64,000 bases of DNA from Cyprinodon diabolis (GCA_030533445.1 JARPUW010000277.1:1-64000), one strand, 5' to 3'; shown: positions 52,636 to 64,000, counted from the first letter of the stretch. Program-made: numbers and translations. The notes: a model not told the origin generated them from the letters alone.

Positions 52636-55600
52636 GATCATGGCTGTATCATTAATGGTTTGTCTGTTACAACTCCAGAGGCCAAAATGGCATTATCTCA
52701 CTGTGAAAAGAGCGTTTTGGCCTCAACTTCTGATTTGAAGCTTGGAACCAAAAACATCTGCTCAAATCTACTTTATATTGTTAGTTTTCAGCTCTAGATG
52801 ATTGCCTGAAAAGATCATGGCTGTATCATTAATGGTTTGTCTGTTACAACTCCAGAGGCCAAAATGGCATTATCTCACTGTGAAAAGAGCGTTTTGGCCT
52901 CAACTTCTGATTTGAAGCTTGGAACCAAAAACATCTGCTCAAATCTACTTTATATTGTTAGTTTTCAGCTCTATATGATTGCCTGAAAAGATCATGGCTG
53001 TATCATTAATAGTTTGTCTGTTACAACTCTAGAGGCCAAAATGGCATTATCTCACTGTGAAAAGTGCGTTTTGGCCTCAACTTCTGATTTGAAGCTTGGA
53101 ACCAAAAACATCTGCTCAAATCTACTTTATATTGTTAGTTTTCAGCTCTAGATGATTGCCAGAAAAGATCATGGCTGTATCATTAATGGTTTGTCTGTTA
53201 CAACTCCAGAGGCCAAAATGGCATTATCTCCCTGTGAAAAGAGCGTTTTGGCCTCAACTTCTGATTTGAAGCTTGGAACCAAAAACATCTGCTCAAATCT
53301 ACTTTATATTGATAGTTTTCAGCTCTAGGTGATTGCCTGAAAAGATGATGGCTGTATCATTAATGGTTTGTCTGTTACAACTCCAGAGGCCAAAATGGCA
53401 TTATCTCACTGTGAAAAGAGCGTTTTGGCCTCAACCTTCTGATTTGAAGCTTGGAACCAAAAACATCTGCTCAAATCTACTTTATATTGTTAGTTTTCAG
53501 CTCTAGATGATTGCCAGAAAAGATCATGGCTGTATCATTAATGGTTTGTCTATTACAACTCCAGAGGCCAAAATGGCATTATCTCACTGTGAAAAGAGCG
53601 TTTTGGCCTCAACTTCTGATTTGAAGCTTGGAACCAAAAACATCTGCTCAAATCTACTTTATATTGTTAGTTTTCAGCTCTAGATGATTGCCAGAAAAGA
53701 TCATGGCTGTATCATTAATGGTTTGTCTGTTACAACTCAAGAGGCCAAAATGGCATTATCTCACTGTGAAAAGTGCGTTTTGGCCTCAACTTCTGATTTG
53801 AAGCTTGGAACCAAAAAAATCTGCTCAAATCTACTTTATATTGTTAGTTTTCAGCTCTAGATGATTGCCTGAAAAGATCATGGCTGTATCATTAATGGTT
53901 TGTCTGTTACAACTCCAGAGGCCAAAATGGCATTATCTCACTGTGAAAAGAGCGTTTTGGCCTCAACTTCTGATTTGAAGCTTGGAACCAAAAACATCTG
54001 CTCAAATCTACTTTATATTGTTAGTTTTCAGCTCTAGATGATTGCCTGAAAAGATCATGGCTGTATCATTAATGGTTTGTCTGTTACAACTCCAGAGGCC
54101 AAAATGGCATTATCTCACTGTGAAAAGTGCGTTTTGGCCTCAACTTCTGATTTGAAGCTTGAAACCAAAAACATCTGCTCAAATCTACTTTATATTGTTA
54201 GTTTTCAGCTCTAGATGATTGCCAGAAAAGATCATGGCTGTATCATTAATGGTTTGTCTGTTACAACTCCAGAGGCCAAAATGGCATTATCTCACTGTGA
54301 AAAGAGCGTTTTGGCCTCAACCTTCTGATTTGAAGCTTGGAACCAAAAACATCTGCTCAAATCTACTTTATATTGTTAGTTTTCAGCTCTAGATGATTGC
54401 CAGAAAAGATCATGGCTGTATCATTAATGGTTTGTCTGTTACAACTCCAGAGGCCAAAATGGCATTATCTCACTGTGAAAAGAGCGTTTTGGCCTCAACT
54501 TCTGATTTGAAGCTTGGAACCAAAAACATCTGCTCAAATCTACTTTATATTGTTAGTTTTCAGCTCTAGATGATTGCCTGAAAAGATCATGGCTGTATCA
54601 TTAATGGTTTGTCTGTTACAACTCCAGAGGCCAAAATGGCATTATCTCACTGTGAAAAGAGCGTTTTGGCCTCAACTTCTGATTTGAAGCTTGGAACCAA
54701 AAACATCTGCTCAAATCTACTTTATATTGTTAGTTTTCAGCTCTAGATGATTGCCAGAAAAGATCATGGCTGTATCATTAATGGTTTGTCTGTTACAACT
54801 CCAGAGGCCAAAATGGCATTATCTCACTGTGAAAAGTGCGTTTTGGCCTCAACTTCTGATTTGAAGCTTGGAACCAAAAACATCTGCTCAAATCTACTTT
54901 ATATTGCTAGTTTTCAGCTCTAGATGATTGCCAGAAAAGATCATGGCTGTATCATTAATGGTTTGTCTGTTACAACTCCAGAGGCCAAAATGGCATTATC
55001 TCACTGTGAAAAGAGCGTTTTGGCCGCAACCTTCTGATTTGAAGCTTGGAACCAAAAACATCTGTTCAAATCTACTTTATATTGTTAGTTTTCAGCTCTA
55101 GATGATTGCCAGAAAAGATCATGGCTGTATCATTAATGGTTTGTCTGTTACAACTCCAGAGGCCAAAATGGCATTATCTCACTGTGAAAAGAGCGTTTTG
55201 GCCTCAACCTTCTGATTTGAAGCTTGGAACCAAAAACATCTGCTCAAATCTACTTTATATTGTTAGTTTTCAGCTCTAGATGATTGCCAGAAAAGATCAT
55301 GGCTGTATCATTAATGGTTTGTTTGTTACAACTCCAGAGGCCAAAATGGCATTATCTCACTGTGAAAAGTGCGTTTTGGCCTCAACTTCTGATTTGAAGC
55401 TTGGAACCAAAAACATCTGCTCAAATCTACTTTATATTGTTAGTTTTCAGCTCTAGGTGATTGCCTGAAAAGATCATGGCTGTATCATTAATGGTTTGTC
55501 TGTTACAACTCCAGAGGCCAAAATGGCATTATCTCACTGTGAAAAGAGCGTTTTGGCCTCAACCTTACGATTTGAAGCTTGGAACCAAAAACATCTGCTC

Positions 55601-56220
55601 AAATCTACTTTATATTGTTAGTTTTCAGCTCTAGATGATTGCCAGAAAAGATCATGGCTGTATCATTAATGGTTTGTCTGTTACAACTCCAGAGGCCAAA
55701 ATGGCATTATCTCACTGTGAAAAGTGCGTTTTGGCCTCAACTTCTGATTTGAAGCTTGGAACCAAAAACATCTGCTCAAATCTACTTTATATTGTTAGTT
55801 TTCAGCTCTAGATGATTGCCAGAAAAGATCATGGCTGTATCATTAATGGTTTGTCTGTTACAACTCCAGAGGCCAAAATGGCATTATCTCACTGTGAAAA
55901 GAGCGTTTTGGCCTCAACTTCTGATTTGAAGCTTGGAACCAAAAACATCTGCTCAAATCTACTTTATATTGTTAGTTTTCAGCTCTAGATGATTGCCTGA
56001 AAAGATCATGGCTGTATCATTAATGGTTTGTCTGTTACAACTCCAGAGGCCAAAATGGCATTATCTCACTGTGAAAAGAGCGTTTTGGCCTCAACTTCTG
56101 ATTTGAAGCTTGGAACCAAAAACATCTGCTCAAATCTACTTTATATTGTTAGTTTTCAGCTCTATATGATTGCCTGAAAAGATCATGGCTGTATCATTAA
56201 TAGTTTGTCTGTTACAACTC

Positions 56221-56590
56221 CAGATGCCAAAATGGCATTATCTCACTGTGAAAAGTGCGTTTTGGCCTCAACTTCTGATTTGAAGCTTGGAACCAAAAAC
56301 ATCTGCTCAAATCTACTTTATATTGTTAGTTTTCAGCTCTAGATGATTGCCTGAAAAGATCATGGCTGTATCATTAATGGTTTGTCTGTTACAACTCCAG
56401 AGGCCAAAATGGCATTATCTCACTGTGAAAAGAGCGTTTTGGCCTCAACTTCTGATTTGAAGCTTGGAACCAAAAACATCTGCTCAAATCTACTTTATAT
56501 TGTTAGTTTTCAGCTCTATATGATTGCCTGAAAAGATCATGGCTGTATCATTAATAGTTTGTCTGTTACAACTCCAGATGCCAAAATGGC
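56221..56590. repeat. Dimer repeat, 354-bp offset, with GATGCC variant
   Basis: TATATG-type monomers carrying CTCCAGATGCC occur at 56221 and 56575, exactly two monomers apart, with a CCTG-tail monomer between. The GATGCC change breaks the left arm of dyad 1. It recurs at 60657 and 63139. Confidence 0.78.
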
Positions 56591-56690
56591 ATTATCTCAC
56601 TGTGAAAAGTGCGTTTTGGCCTCAACTTCTGATTTGAAGCTTGGAACCAAAAACATCTGCTCAAATCTACTTTATATTGTTAGTTTTCAG

Positions 56691-58300
56691 CTCTAGGTGA
56701 TTGCCTGAAAAGATCATGGCTGTATCATTAATGGTTTGTCTGTTACAACTCCAGAGGCCAAAATGGCATTATCTCACTGTGAAAAGAGCGTTTTGGCCTC
56801 AACCTTACGATTTGAAGCTTGGAACCAAAAACATCTGCTCAAATCTACTTTATATTGCTAGTTTTCAGCTCTAGATGATTGCCAGAAAAGATCATGGCTG
56901 TATCATTAATGGTTTGTCTGTTACAACTCCAAAGGCCAAAATGGCATTATCTCACTGTGAAAAGAGCGTTTTGGCCTCAACCTTCTGATTTGAAGCTTGG
57001 AACCAAAAACATCTGCTCAAATCTACTTTATATTGTTAGTTTTTAGCTCTAGGTGATTGCCTGAAAAGATCATGGCTGTGTCATTAATGGTTTGTCTGTT
57101 ACAACTCCAGAGGCCAAAATGGCATTATCTCACTGTGAAAAGGGCGTCTTGGCCTCAACCTTCTGATTTGAAGCTTGGAACCAAAAACATCTGCTCAAAT
57201 CTACTTTATATTGTTAGTTTTCAGCTCTATATGATTGCCTGAAAAGATCATGGCTGTATCATTAATAGTTTGTCTGTTACAACTCCAGAGGCCAAAATGG
57301 CATTATCTCACTGTGAAAAGTGCGTTTTGGCCTCAACTTCTGATTTGAAGCTTGGAACCAAAAACATCTGCTCAAATCTACTTTATATTGTTAGTTTTCA
57401 GCTCTAGGTGATTGCCTGAAAAGATCATGGCTGTATCATTAATGGTTTGTCTGTTACAACTCCAGAGGCCAAAATGGCATTATCTCACTGTGAAAAGAGC
57501 GTTTTGGCCTCAACCTTACGATTTGAAGCTTGGAACCAAAAACATCTGCTCAAATCTACTTTATATTGCTAGTTTTCAGCTCTAGATGATTGCCAGAAAA
57601 GATCATGGCTGTATCATTAATAGTTTGTCTGTTACAACTCCAGAGGCCAAAATGGCATTATCTCACTGTGAAAAGTGCGTTTTGGCCTCAACTTCTGATT
57701 TGAAGCTTGGAACCAAAAACATCTGCTCAAATCTACTTTATATTGTTAGTTTTCAGCTCTAGGTGATTGCCTGAAAAGATCATGGCTGTATCATTAATGG
57801 TTTGTCTGTTACAACTCCAGAGGCCAAAATGGCATTATCTCACTGTGAAAAGAGCGTTTTGGCCTCAACCTTACGATTTGAAGCTTGGAACCAAAAACAT
57901 CTGCTCAAATCTACTTTATATTGCTAGTTTTCAGCTCTAGATGATTGCCAGAAAAGATCATGGCTGTATCATTAATGGTTTGTCTGTTACAACTCCAAAG
58001 GCCAAAATGGCATTATCTCACTGTGAAAAGAGCGTTTTGGCCTCAACCTTCTGATTTGAAGCTTGGAACCAAAAACATCTGCTCAAATCTACTTTATATT
58101 GTTAGTTTTTAGCTCTAGGTGATTGCCTGAAAAGATCATGGCTGTGTCATTAATGGTTTGTCTGTTACAACTCCAGAGGCCAAAATGGCATTATCTCACT
58201 GTGAAAAGGGCGTCTTGGCCTCAACCTTCTGATTTGAAGCTTGGAACCAAAAACATCTGCTCAAATCTACTTTATATTGTTAGTTTTCAGCTCTAGATGA
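56691..58300. repeat. 6-mer tandem, 1,066-bp offset
   Basis: CTCTAGG tails at 56691/57757, CTCCAAAGG at 56925/57991, CATGGCTGTG at 57071/58137, and AGGGCGTCTT at 57141/58207 are each 1,066 bp apart. The variants AGGGCGTCTT and GGCTGTGTC were not seen elsewhere. A third partial copy of the TTACG plus TTGCTAG pair starts at 57402, so this region has rearranged several times. Confidence 0.85.
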
Positions 58301-58499
58301 TTGCCAGAAAAGATCATGGCTGTATCATTAATGGTTTGTCTGTTACAACTCCAGAGGCCAAAATGGCATTATCTCACTGTGAAAAGTGCGTTTTGGCCTC
58401 AACTTCTGATTTGAAGCTTGGAACCAAAAACATCTGCTCAAATCTACTTTATATTGTTAGTTTTCAGCTCTAGATGATTGCCAGAAAAGATCATGGCTG

Positions 58500-58830
58500 T
58501 ATCATTAATAGTTTGTCTGTTACAACTCCAGAGGCCAAAATGGCATTATCTCACTGTGAAAAGTGCGTTTTGGCCTCAACTTCTGATTTGAAGCTTGGAA
58601 CCAAAAACATCTGCTTAAATCTACTTTATATTGTTAGTTTTCAGCTCTAGATGATTGCCTGAAAAGATCATGGCTGTATCATTAATAGTTTGTCTGTTAC
58701 AACTCCAGAGGCCAAAATGGCATTATCTCACTGTGAAAAGTGCGTTTTGGCCTCAACTTCTGATTTGAAGCTTGGAACCAAAAACATCTGCTTAAATCTA
58801 CTTTATATTGTTAGTTTTCAGCTCTAGATG
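58500..58830. repeat. Single-monomer tandem duplication (CTTAAATC variant)
   Basis: Two adjacent monomers share CATTAATAG, AAGTGCG and the rare CTGCTTAAATC, at 58614 and 58791, exactly 177 bp apart. This is a recent one-unit duplication. A similar CTTAAATC substitution appears once near 6515, probably independently. Confidence 0.75.
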
Positions 58831-58998
58831 ATTGCCTGAAAAGATCATGGCTGTATCATTAATGGTTTGTCTGTTACAACTCCAGAGGCCAAAATGGCAT
58901 TATCTCACTGTGAAAAGAGCGTTTTGGCCTCAACTTCTGATTTGAAGCTTGGAACCAAAAACATCTGCTCAAATCTACTTTATATTGTTAGTTTTCAG

Positions 58999-61900
58999 CT
59001 CTAGGTGATTGCCAGAAAAGATCATGGCTGTATCATTAATGGTTTGTCTGTTACAACTCCAGAGGCCAAAATGGCATTATCTCACTGTGAAAAGTGCGTT
59101 TTGGTCTCAACCTTCTGATTTGAAGCTTGGAACCAAAAACATCTGCTCAAATCTACTTTATATTGTTAGTTTTCAGCTCTAGATGATTGCCTGAAAAGAT
59201 CATGGCTGTATCATTAATGGTTTGTCTGTTACAACTCCAGAGGCCAAAATGGCATTATCTCACTGTGAAAAGTGCGTTTTGGCCTCAACTTCTGATTTGA
59301 AGCTTGGAACCAAAAACATCTGCTCAAATCTACTTTATATTGTTAGTTTTCAGCTCTAGATGATTGCCAGAAAAGATCATGGCTGTATCATTAATGGTTT
59401 GTCTGTTACAACTCCAGAGGCCAAAATGGCATTATCTCACTGTGAAAAGAGCGTTTTGGCCTCAACCTTCTGATTTGAAGCTTGGAGCCAAAAACATCTG
59501 CTCAAATCTACTTTATATTGTTAGTTTTCAGCTCTAGATGATTGCCAGAAAAGATCATGGCTGTATCATTAATGGTTTGTCTGTTACAACTCCAGAGGCC
59601 AAAATGGCATTATCTCACTGTGAAAAGAGCGTTTTGGCCTCAACCTTCTGATTTGAAGCTTGGAACCAAAAACATCTGCTCAAATCTACTTTATATTGTT
59701 AGTTGTCAGCTCTAGATGATTGCCAGAAAAGATCATGGCTGTATCATTAATGGTTTGTTTGTTACAACTCCAGAGGCCAAAATGGCATTATCTCACTGTG
59801 AAAAGTGCGTTTTGGCCTCAACTTCTGATTTGAAGCTTGGAACCAAAAACATCTGCTCAAATCTACTTTATATTGTTAGTTTTCAGCTCTAGGTGATTGC
59901 CTGAAAAGATCATGGCTGTATCATTAATGGTTTGTCTGTTACAACTCCAGAGGCCAAAATGGCATTATCTCACTGTGAAAAGAGCGTTTTGGCCTCAACC
60001 TTACGATTTGAAGCTTGGAACCAAAAACATCTGCTCAAATCTACTTTATGTTGTTAGTTTTCAGCTCTAGATGATTGCCAGAAAAGATCATGGCTGTATC
60101 ATTAATGGTTTGTCTGTTACAACTCCAGAGGCCAAAATGGCATTATCTCACTGTGAAAAGTGCGTTTTGGCCTCAACTTCTGATTTGAAGCTTGGAACCA
60201 AAAACATCTGCTCAAATCTACTTTATATTGTTAGTTTTCAGCTCTAGATGATTGCCAGAAAAGATCATGGCTGTATCATTAATGGTTTGTCTGTTACAAC
60301 TCCAGAGGCCAAAATGGCATTATCTCACTGTGAAAAGAGCGTTTTGGCCTCAACTTCTGATTTGAAGCTTGGAACCAAAAACATCTGCTCAAATCTACTT
60401 TATATTGTTAGTTTTCAGCTCTAGATGATTGCCTGAAAAGATCATGGCTGTATCATTAATGGTTTGTCTGTTACAACTCCAGAGGCCAAAATGGCATTAT
60501 CTCACTGTGAAAAGAGCGTTTTGGCCTCAACTTCTGATTTGAAGCTTGGAACCAAAAACATCTGCTCAAATCTACTTTATATTGTTAGTTTTCAGCTCTA
60601 TATGATTGCCTGAAAAGATCATGGCTGTATCATTAATAGTTTGTCTGTTACAACTCCAGATGCCAAAATGGCATTATCTCACTGTGAAAAGTGCGTTTTG
60701 GCCTCAACTTCTGATTTGAAGCTTGGAACCAAAAACATCTGCTCAAATCTACTTTATATTGTTAGTTTTCAGCTCTAGATGATTGCCAGAAAAGATCATG
60801 GCTGTATCATTAATGGTTTGTCTGTTACAACTCCAGAGGCCAAAATGGCATTATCTCACTGTGAAAAGAGCGTTTTGGCCTCAACTTCTGATTTGAAGCT
60901 TGGAACCAAAAACATCTGCTCAAATCTACTTTATATTGTTAGTTTTCAGCTCTAGATGATTGCCAGAAAAGATCATGGCTGTATCATTAATGGTTTGTCT
61001 GTTACAACTCCAGAGGCCAAAATGACATTATCTCACTGTGAAAAGAGCGTTTTGGCCTCAACTTCTGATTTGAAGCTTGGAACCAAAAACATCTGCTCAA
61101 ATCTACTTTATATTGTTAGTTTTCAGCTCTAGATGATTGCCTGTAAAGATCATGGCTGTATCATTAATGGTTTGTCTGTTACAACTCCAGAGGCCAAAAT
61201 GGCATTATCTCACTGTGAAAAGAGCGTTTTGGCCTCAACTTCTGATTTGAAGCTTGGAACCAAAAACATCTGCTCAAATCTACTTTATATTGTTAGTTTT
61301 CAGCTCTATATGATTGCCTGAAAAGATCATGGCTGTATCATTAATAGTTTGTCTGTTACAACTCCAGAGGCCAAAATGGCATTATCTCACTGTGAAAAGT
61401 GCGTTTTGGCCTCAACTTCTGATTTGAAGCTTGGAACCAAAAACATCTGCTCAAATCTACTTTATATTGTTAGTTTTCAGCTCTAGGTGATTGCCAGAAA
61501 AGATCATGGCTGTATCATTAATGGTTTGTCTGTTACAACTCCAGAGGCCAAAATGGCATTATCTCACTGTGAAAAGTGCGTTTTGGTCTCAACCTTCTGA
61601 TTTGAAGCTTGGAACCAAAAACATCTGCTCAAATCTACTTTATATTGTTAGTTTTCAGCTCTAGATGATTGCCTGAAAAGATCATGGCTGTATCATTAAT
61701 GGTTTGTCTGTTACAACTCCAGAGGCCAAAATGGCATTATCTCACTGTGAAAAGTGCGTTTTGGCCTCAACTTCTGATTTGAAGCTTGGAACCAAAAACA
61801 TCTGCTCAAATCTACTTTATATTGTTAGTTTTCAGCTCTAGATGATTGCCAGAAAAGATCATGGCTGTATCATTAATGGTTTGTCTGTTACAACTCCAGA

Positions 61901-63790
61901 GGCCAAAATGGCATTATCTCACTGTGAAAAGAGCGTTTTGGCCTCAACCTTCTGATTTGAAGCTTGGAGCCAAAAACATCTGCTCAAATCTACTTTATAT
62001 TGTTAGTTTTCAGCTCTAGATGATTGCCAGAAAAGATCATGGCTGTATCATTAATGGTTTGTCTGTTACAACTCCAGAGGCCAAAATGGCATTATCTCAC
62101 TGTGAAAAGAGCGTTTTGGCCTCAACCTTCTGATTTGAAGCTTGGAACCAAAAACATCTGCTCAAATCTACTTTATATTGTTAGTTTTCAGCTCTAGATG
62201 ATTGCCAGAAAAGATCATGGCTGTATCATTAATGGTTTGTTTGTTACAACTCCAGAGGCCAAAATGGCATTATCTCACTGTGAAAAGTGCGTTTTGGCCT
62301 CAACTTCTGATTTGAAGCTTGGAACCAAAAACATCTGCTCAAATCTACTTTATATTGTTAGTTTTCAGCTCTAGGTGATTGCCTGAAAAGATCATGGCTG
62401 TATCATTAATGGTTTGTCTGTTACAACTCCAGAGGCCAAAATGGCATTATCTCACTGTGAAAAGAGCGTTTTGGCCTCAACCTTACGATTTGAAGCTTGG
62501 AACCAAAAACATCTGCTCAAATCTACTTTATGTTGTTAGTTTTCAGCTCTAGATGATTGCCAGAAAAGATCATGGCTGTATCATTAATGGTTTGTCTGTT
62601 ACAACTCCAGAGGCCAAAATGGCATTATCTCACTGTGAAAAGTGCGTTTTGGCCTCAACTTCTGATTTGAAGCTTGGAACCAAAAACATCTGCTCAAATC
62701 TACTTTATATTGTTAGTTTTCAGCTCTAGATGATTGCCAGAAAAGATCATGGCTGTATCATTAATGGTTTGTCTGTTACAACTCCAGAGGCCAAAATGGC
62801 ATTATCTCACTGTGAAAAGAGCGTTTTGGCCTCAACTTCTGATTTGAAGCTTGGAACCAAAAACATCTGCTCAAATCTACTTTATATTGTTAGTTTTCAG
62901 CTCTAGATGATTGCCTGAAAAGATCATGGCTGTATCATTAATGGTTTGTCTGTTACAACTCCAGAGGCCAAAATGGCATTATCTCACTGTGAAAAGAGCG
63001 TTTTGGCCTCAACTTCTGATTTGAAGCTTGGAACCAAAAACATCTGCTCAAATCTACTTTATATTGTTAGTTTTCAGCTCTATATGATTGCCTGAAAAGA
63101 TCATGGCTGTATCATTAATAGTTTGTCTGTTACAACTCCAGATGCCAAAATGGCATTATCTCACTGTGAAAAGTGCGTTTTGGCCTCAACTTCTGATTTG
63201 AAGCTTGGAACCAAAAACATCTGCTCAAATCTACTTTATATTGTTAGTTTTCAGCTCTAGATGATTGCCAGAAAAGATCATGGCTGTATCATTAATGGTT
63301 TGTCTGTTACAACTCCAGAGGCCAAAATGGCATTATCTCACTGTGAAAAGAGCGTTTTGGCCTCAACTTCTGATTTGAAGCTTGGAACCAAAAACATCTG
63401 CTCAAATCTACTTTATATTGTTAGTTTTCAGCTCTAGATGATTGCCAGAAAAGATCATGGCTGTATCATTAATGGTTTGTCTGTTACAACTCCAGAGGCC
63501 AAAATGACATTATCTCACTGTGAAAAGAGCGTTTTGGCCTCAACTTCTGATTTGAAGCTTGGAACCAAAAACATCTGCTCAAATCTACTTTATATTGTTA
63601 GTTTTCAGCTCTAGATGATTGCCTGAAAAGATCATGGCTGTATCAGTAATGGTTTGTCTGTTACAACTCCAGAGGCCAAAATGGCATTATCTCACTGTGA
63701 AAAGAGCGTTTTGGCCTCAACTTCTGATTTGAAGCTTGGAACCAAAAACATCTGCTCAAATCTACTTTATATTGTTAGTTTTCAGCTCTA
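58999..63790. repeat. 2.3-kb block tandemly duplicated at 2,482-bp offset (58999-61308 and 61481-63790)
   Basis: Marker pairs 2,482 bp apart: CTCTAGG tail 58999/61481, TTGGTCTCAA 59101/61583, CTTGGAGCCA 59481/61963, CTACTTTATG 60041/62523, CAGATGCC 60657/63139, and AATGACATTA 61021/63503. Three differences were noticed: AGTTGTCAG near 59705, CTGTAAAG near 61144, and CAGTAATGG near 63646. One TATATG-type monomer (about 61.31-61.48 kb) lies between the copies, and the same type begins again at the window end, so a third copy may follow. Confidence 0.9.
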
Positions 63791-64000
63791 GATGATTGCC
63801 AGAAAAGATCATGGCTGTATCATTAATGGTTTGTCTGTTACAACTCCAGAGGCCAAAATGGCATTATCTCACTGTGAAAAGAGCGTTTTGGCCTCAACTT
63901 CTGATTTGAAGCTTGGAACCAAAAACATCTGCTCAAATCTACTTTATATTGTTAGTTTTCAGCTCTATATGATTGCCTGAAAAGATCATGGCTGTATCAT

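Larger units (their letters stand above)
44341..53698. repeat. Two-copy tandem higher-order repeat, 4,768 and 4,590 bp
   Basis: Copy A is 44341-49108 and copy B 49109-53698, directly adjacent. In the left part the offset is 4,768 bp (CATATG variant tail 44671/49439; GATCATTGCTG 45581/50349). In the right part it is 4,590 bp (CTTGGAACAA 46751/51341; ACTGCAGAGG about 47038/51628; 20-bp deletion 47889/52479; ACTCTAGAGG 48436/53026; CTCCCTGTG about 48637/53227). The 178-bp change means copy B lacks one monomer around 50.8-51.0 kb, where the CCTTCTG and TTTGTTTG monomers of copy A are fused. This is the best-defined long HOR unit in the window. Confidence 0.9.
1..64000. repeat. Satellite DNA array, 177-bp monomer, head-to-tail
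   Basis: The whole window is one tandem array. The anchor GATCATGGCTG recurs every 177 or 178 bases (for example at 4, 181 and 358), giving about 360 monomers, all in the same orientation. Neighbouring copies differ by only a few substitutions. Both ends cut through a monomer, so the array extends beyond the window on both sides. Consensus G+C, counted over one monomer, is 67 of 177 (about 38%). No gene, RNA gene, transposable element or unique DNA interrupts it, so no stretch here holds anything else. A pure array with this period is characteristic of centromeric or heterochromatic satellite in eukaryotes; that role is inferred, not shown. I do not recognise the family with certainty. Confidence 0.98.

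Noticed and set aside
1..64000. CRISPR-like array of repeats and spacers
   Set aside because: There are no variable spacers: the entire 177-bp unit is conserved from copy to copy, and the unit is far longer than a CRISPR repeat.
1..64000. CENP-B box
   Set aside because: The motif TTCGNNNNANNCGGG has no counterpart. The consensus has a single CpG, in GAGCG, and no CGGG.
1..64000. Tandem-repeat protein gene (177 bp equals 59 codons)
   Set aside because: Stops occur in the consensus, and the frequent 178-bp copies break frame every few repeats.
1..64000. Phased A-tracts giving intrinsic DNA curvature
   Set aside because: A/T runs of four or five occur at monomer positions 49, 71, 80, 115, 150 and 174; these spacings do not follow a helical repeat of about 10.5 bp well enough to claim a bend.
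1..64000. Inverted segment or transposon insertion within the array
   Set aside because: I looked for the anchor in the opposite orientation and for non-satellite sequence between anchors and found neither.
1..64000. Embedded tRNA, 5S rRNA or other small-RNA gene
   Set aside because: No A/B-box pair (no GGTTCGA-like sequence) or cloverleaf pattern is present in the monomer.
1..64000. Assignment to cucumber type III, Arabidopsis, Brassica, olive or sturgeon satellite by length or HindIII site
   Set aside because: Unit length and one restriction site are shared by many unrelated families. It does not match the Arabidopsis repeat as I know it, and the others cannot be checked without a database search.

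Overview
This window is a single, uninterrupted block of eukaryotic satellite DNA. From the first base to the last it is a head-to-tail array of a roughly 177-bp monomer, about 360 copies, all in the same orientation. Both window ends lie inside the array. I found no gene, RNA gene, transposon, CRISPR array, unique spacer or inverted segment. The short open frames that exist are readings through the monomer. The consensus is about 38% G+C, carries one HindIII site (AAGCTT) and one GATC per copy, and normally a single CpG. A long pure array with a near-nucleosomal period, 177 or 178 bp, is typical of centromeric or pericentromeric/heterochromatic satellite in plants and animals. The sequence does not name the species. 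It is not human alpha satellite or the Arabidopsis 178-bp repeat as I know them. The length matches several plant centromere satellites (for example the cucumber 177-bp family), but I cannot confirm any of these from memory.

Within each monomer there are two adjacent dyads: a 10-bp perfect inverted repeat (GAGGCCAAAA / TTTTGGCCTC, 27-base loop), then a 9-bp inverted repeat with one bulged base (18-base loop). There is also an 8-bp palindrome (CATTAATG). No CENP-B-box-like motif is present. Length variation comes from a few recurring indels: an extra C in CAACCTTCTG (178 bp), an extra A in CTTTAATATTG, three extra A's in one copy, and a 20-bp deletion present in two copies.

Region by region: 1-10.4 kb is a mosaic of short higher-order repeats (HORs; 3-, 4-, 5- and 6-mers, including an 887-bp 5-mer in tandem). 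From 10.5 to 26.9 kb lie three related multi-kilobase blocks at offsets of 6,562 and 5,674 bp, the first two with an internal 1,419-bp 8-mer. From 27.1 to 40 kb there are very similar blocks at offsets of 4,433, 3,900, 5,852 and 3,545 bp. From 41.3 to 53.7 kb come a 3,725-bp offset copy and a near-complete two-copy tandem HOR of 4,768 and 4,590 bp. From 56 to 64 kb there is a 1,066-bp tandem and a 2,482-bp tandem with only three differences noticed in about 2.3 kb, apparently one of the youngest duplications.

The picture is a satellite array evolving by repeated unequal exchange and segmental amplification. Block lengths are variable rather than one fixed HOR, and diagnostic variants are confined to particular stretches. 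There is no gene pathway to describe. The interest is in the repeat's architecture, the conserved dyads and the layered duplication history.
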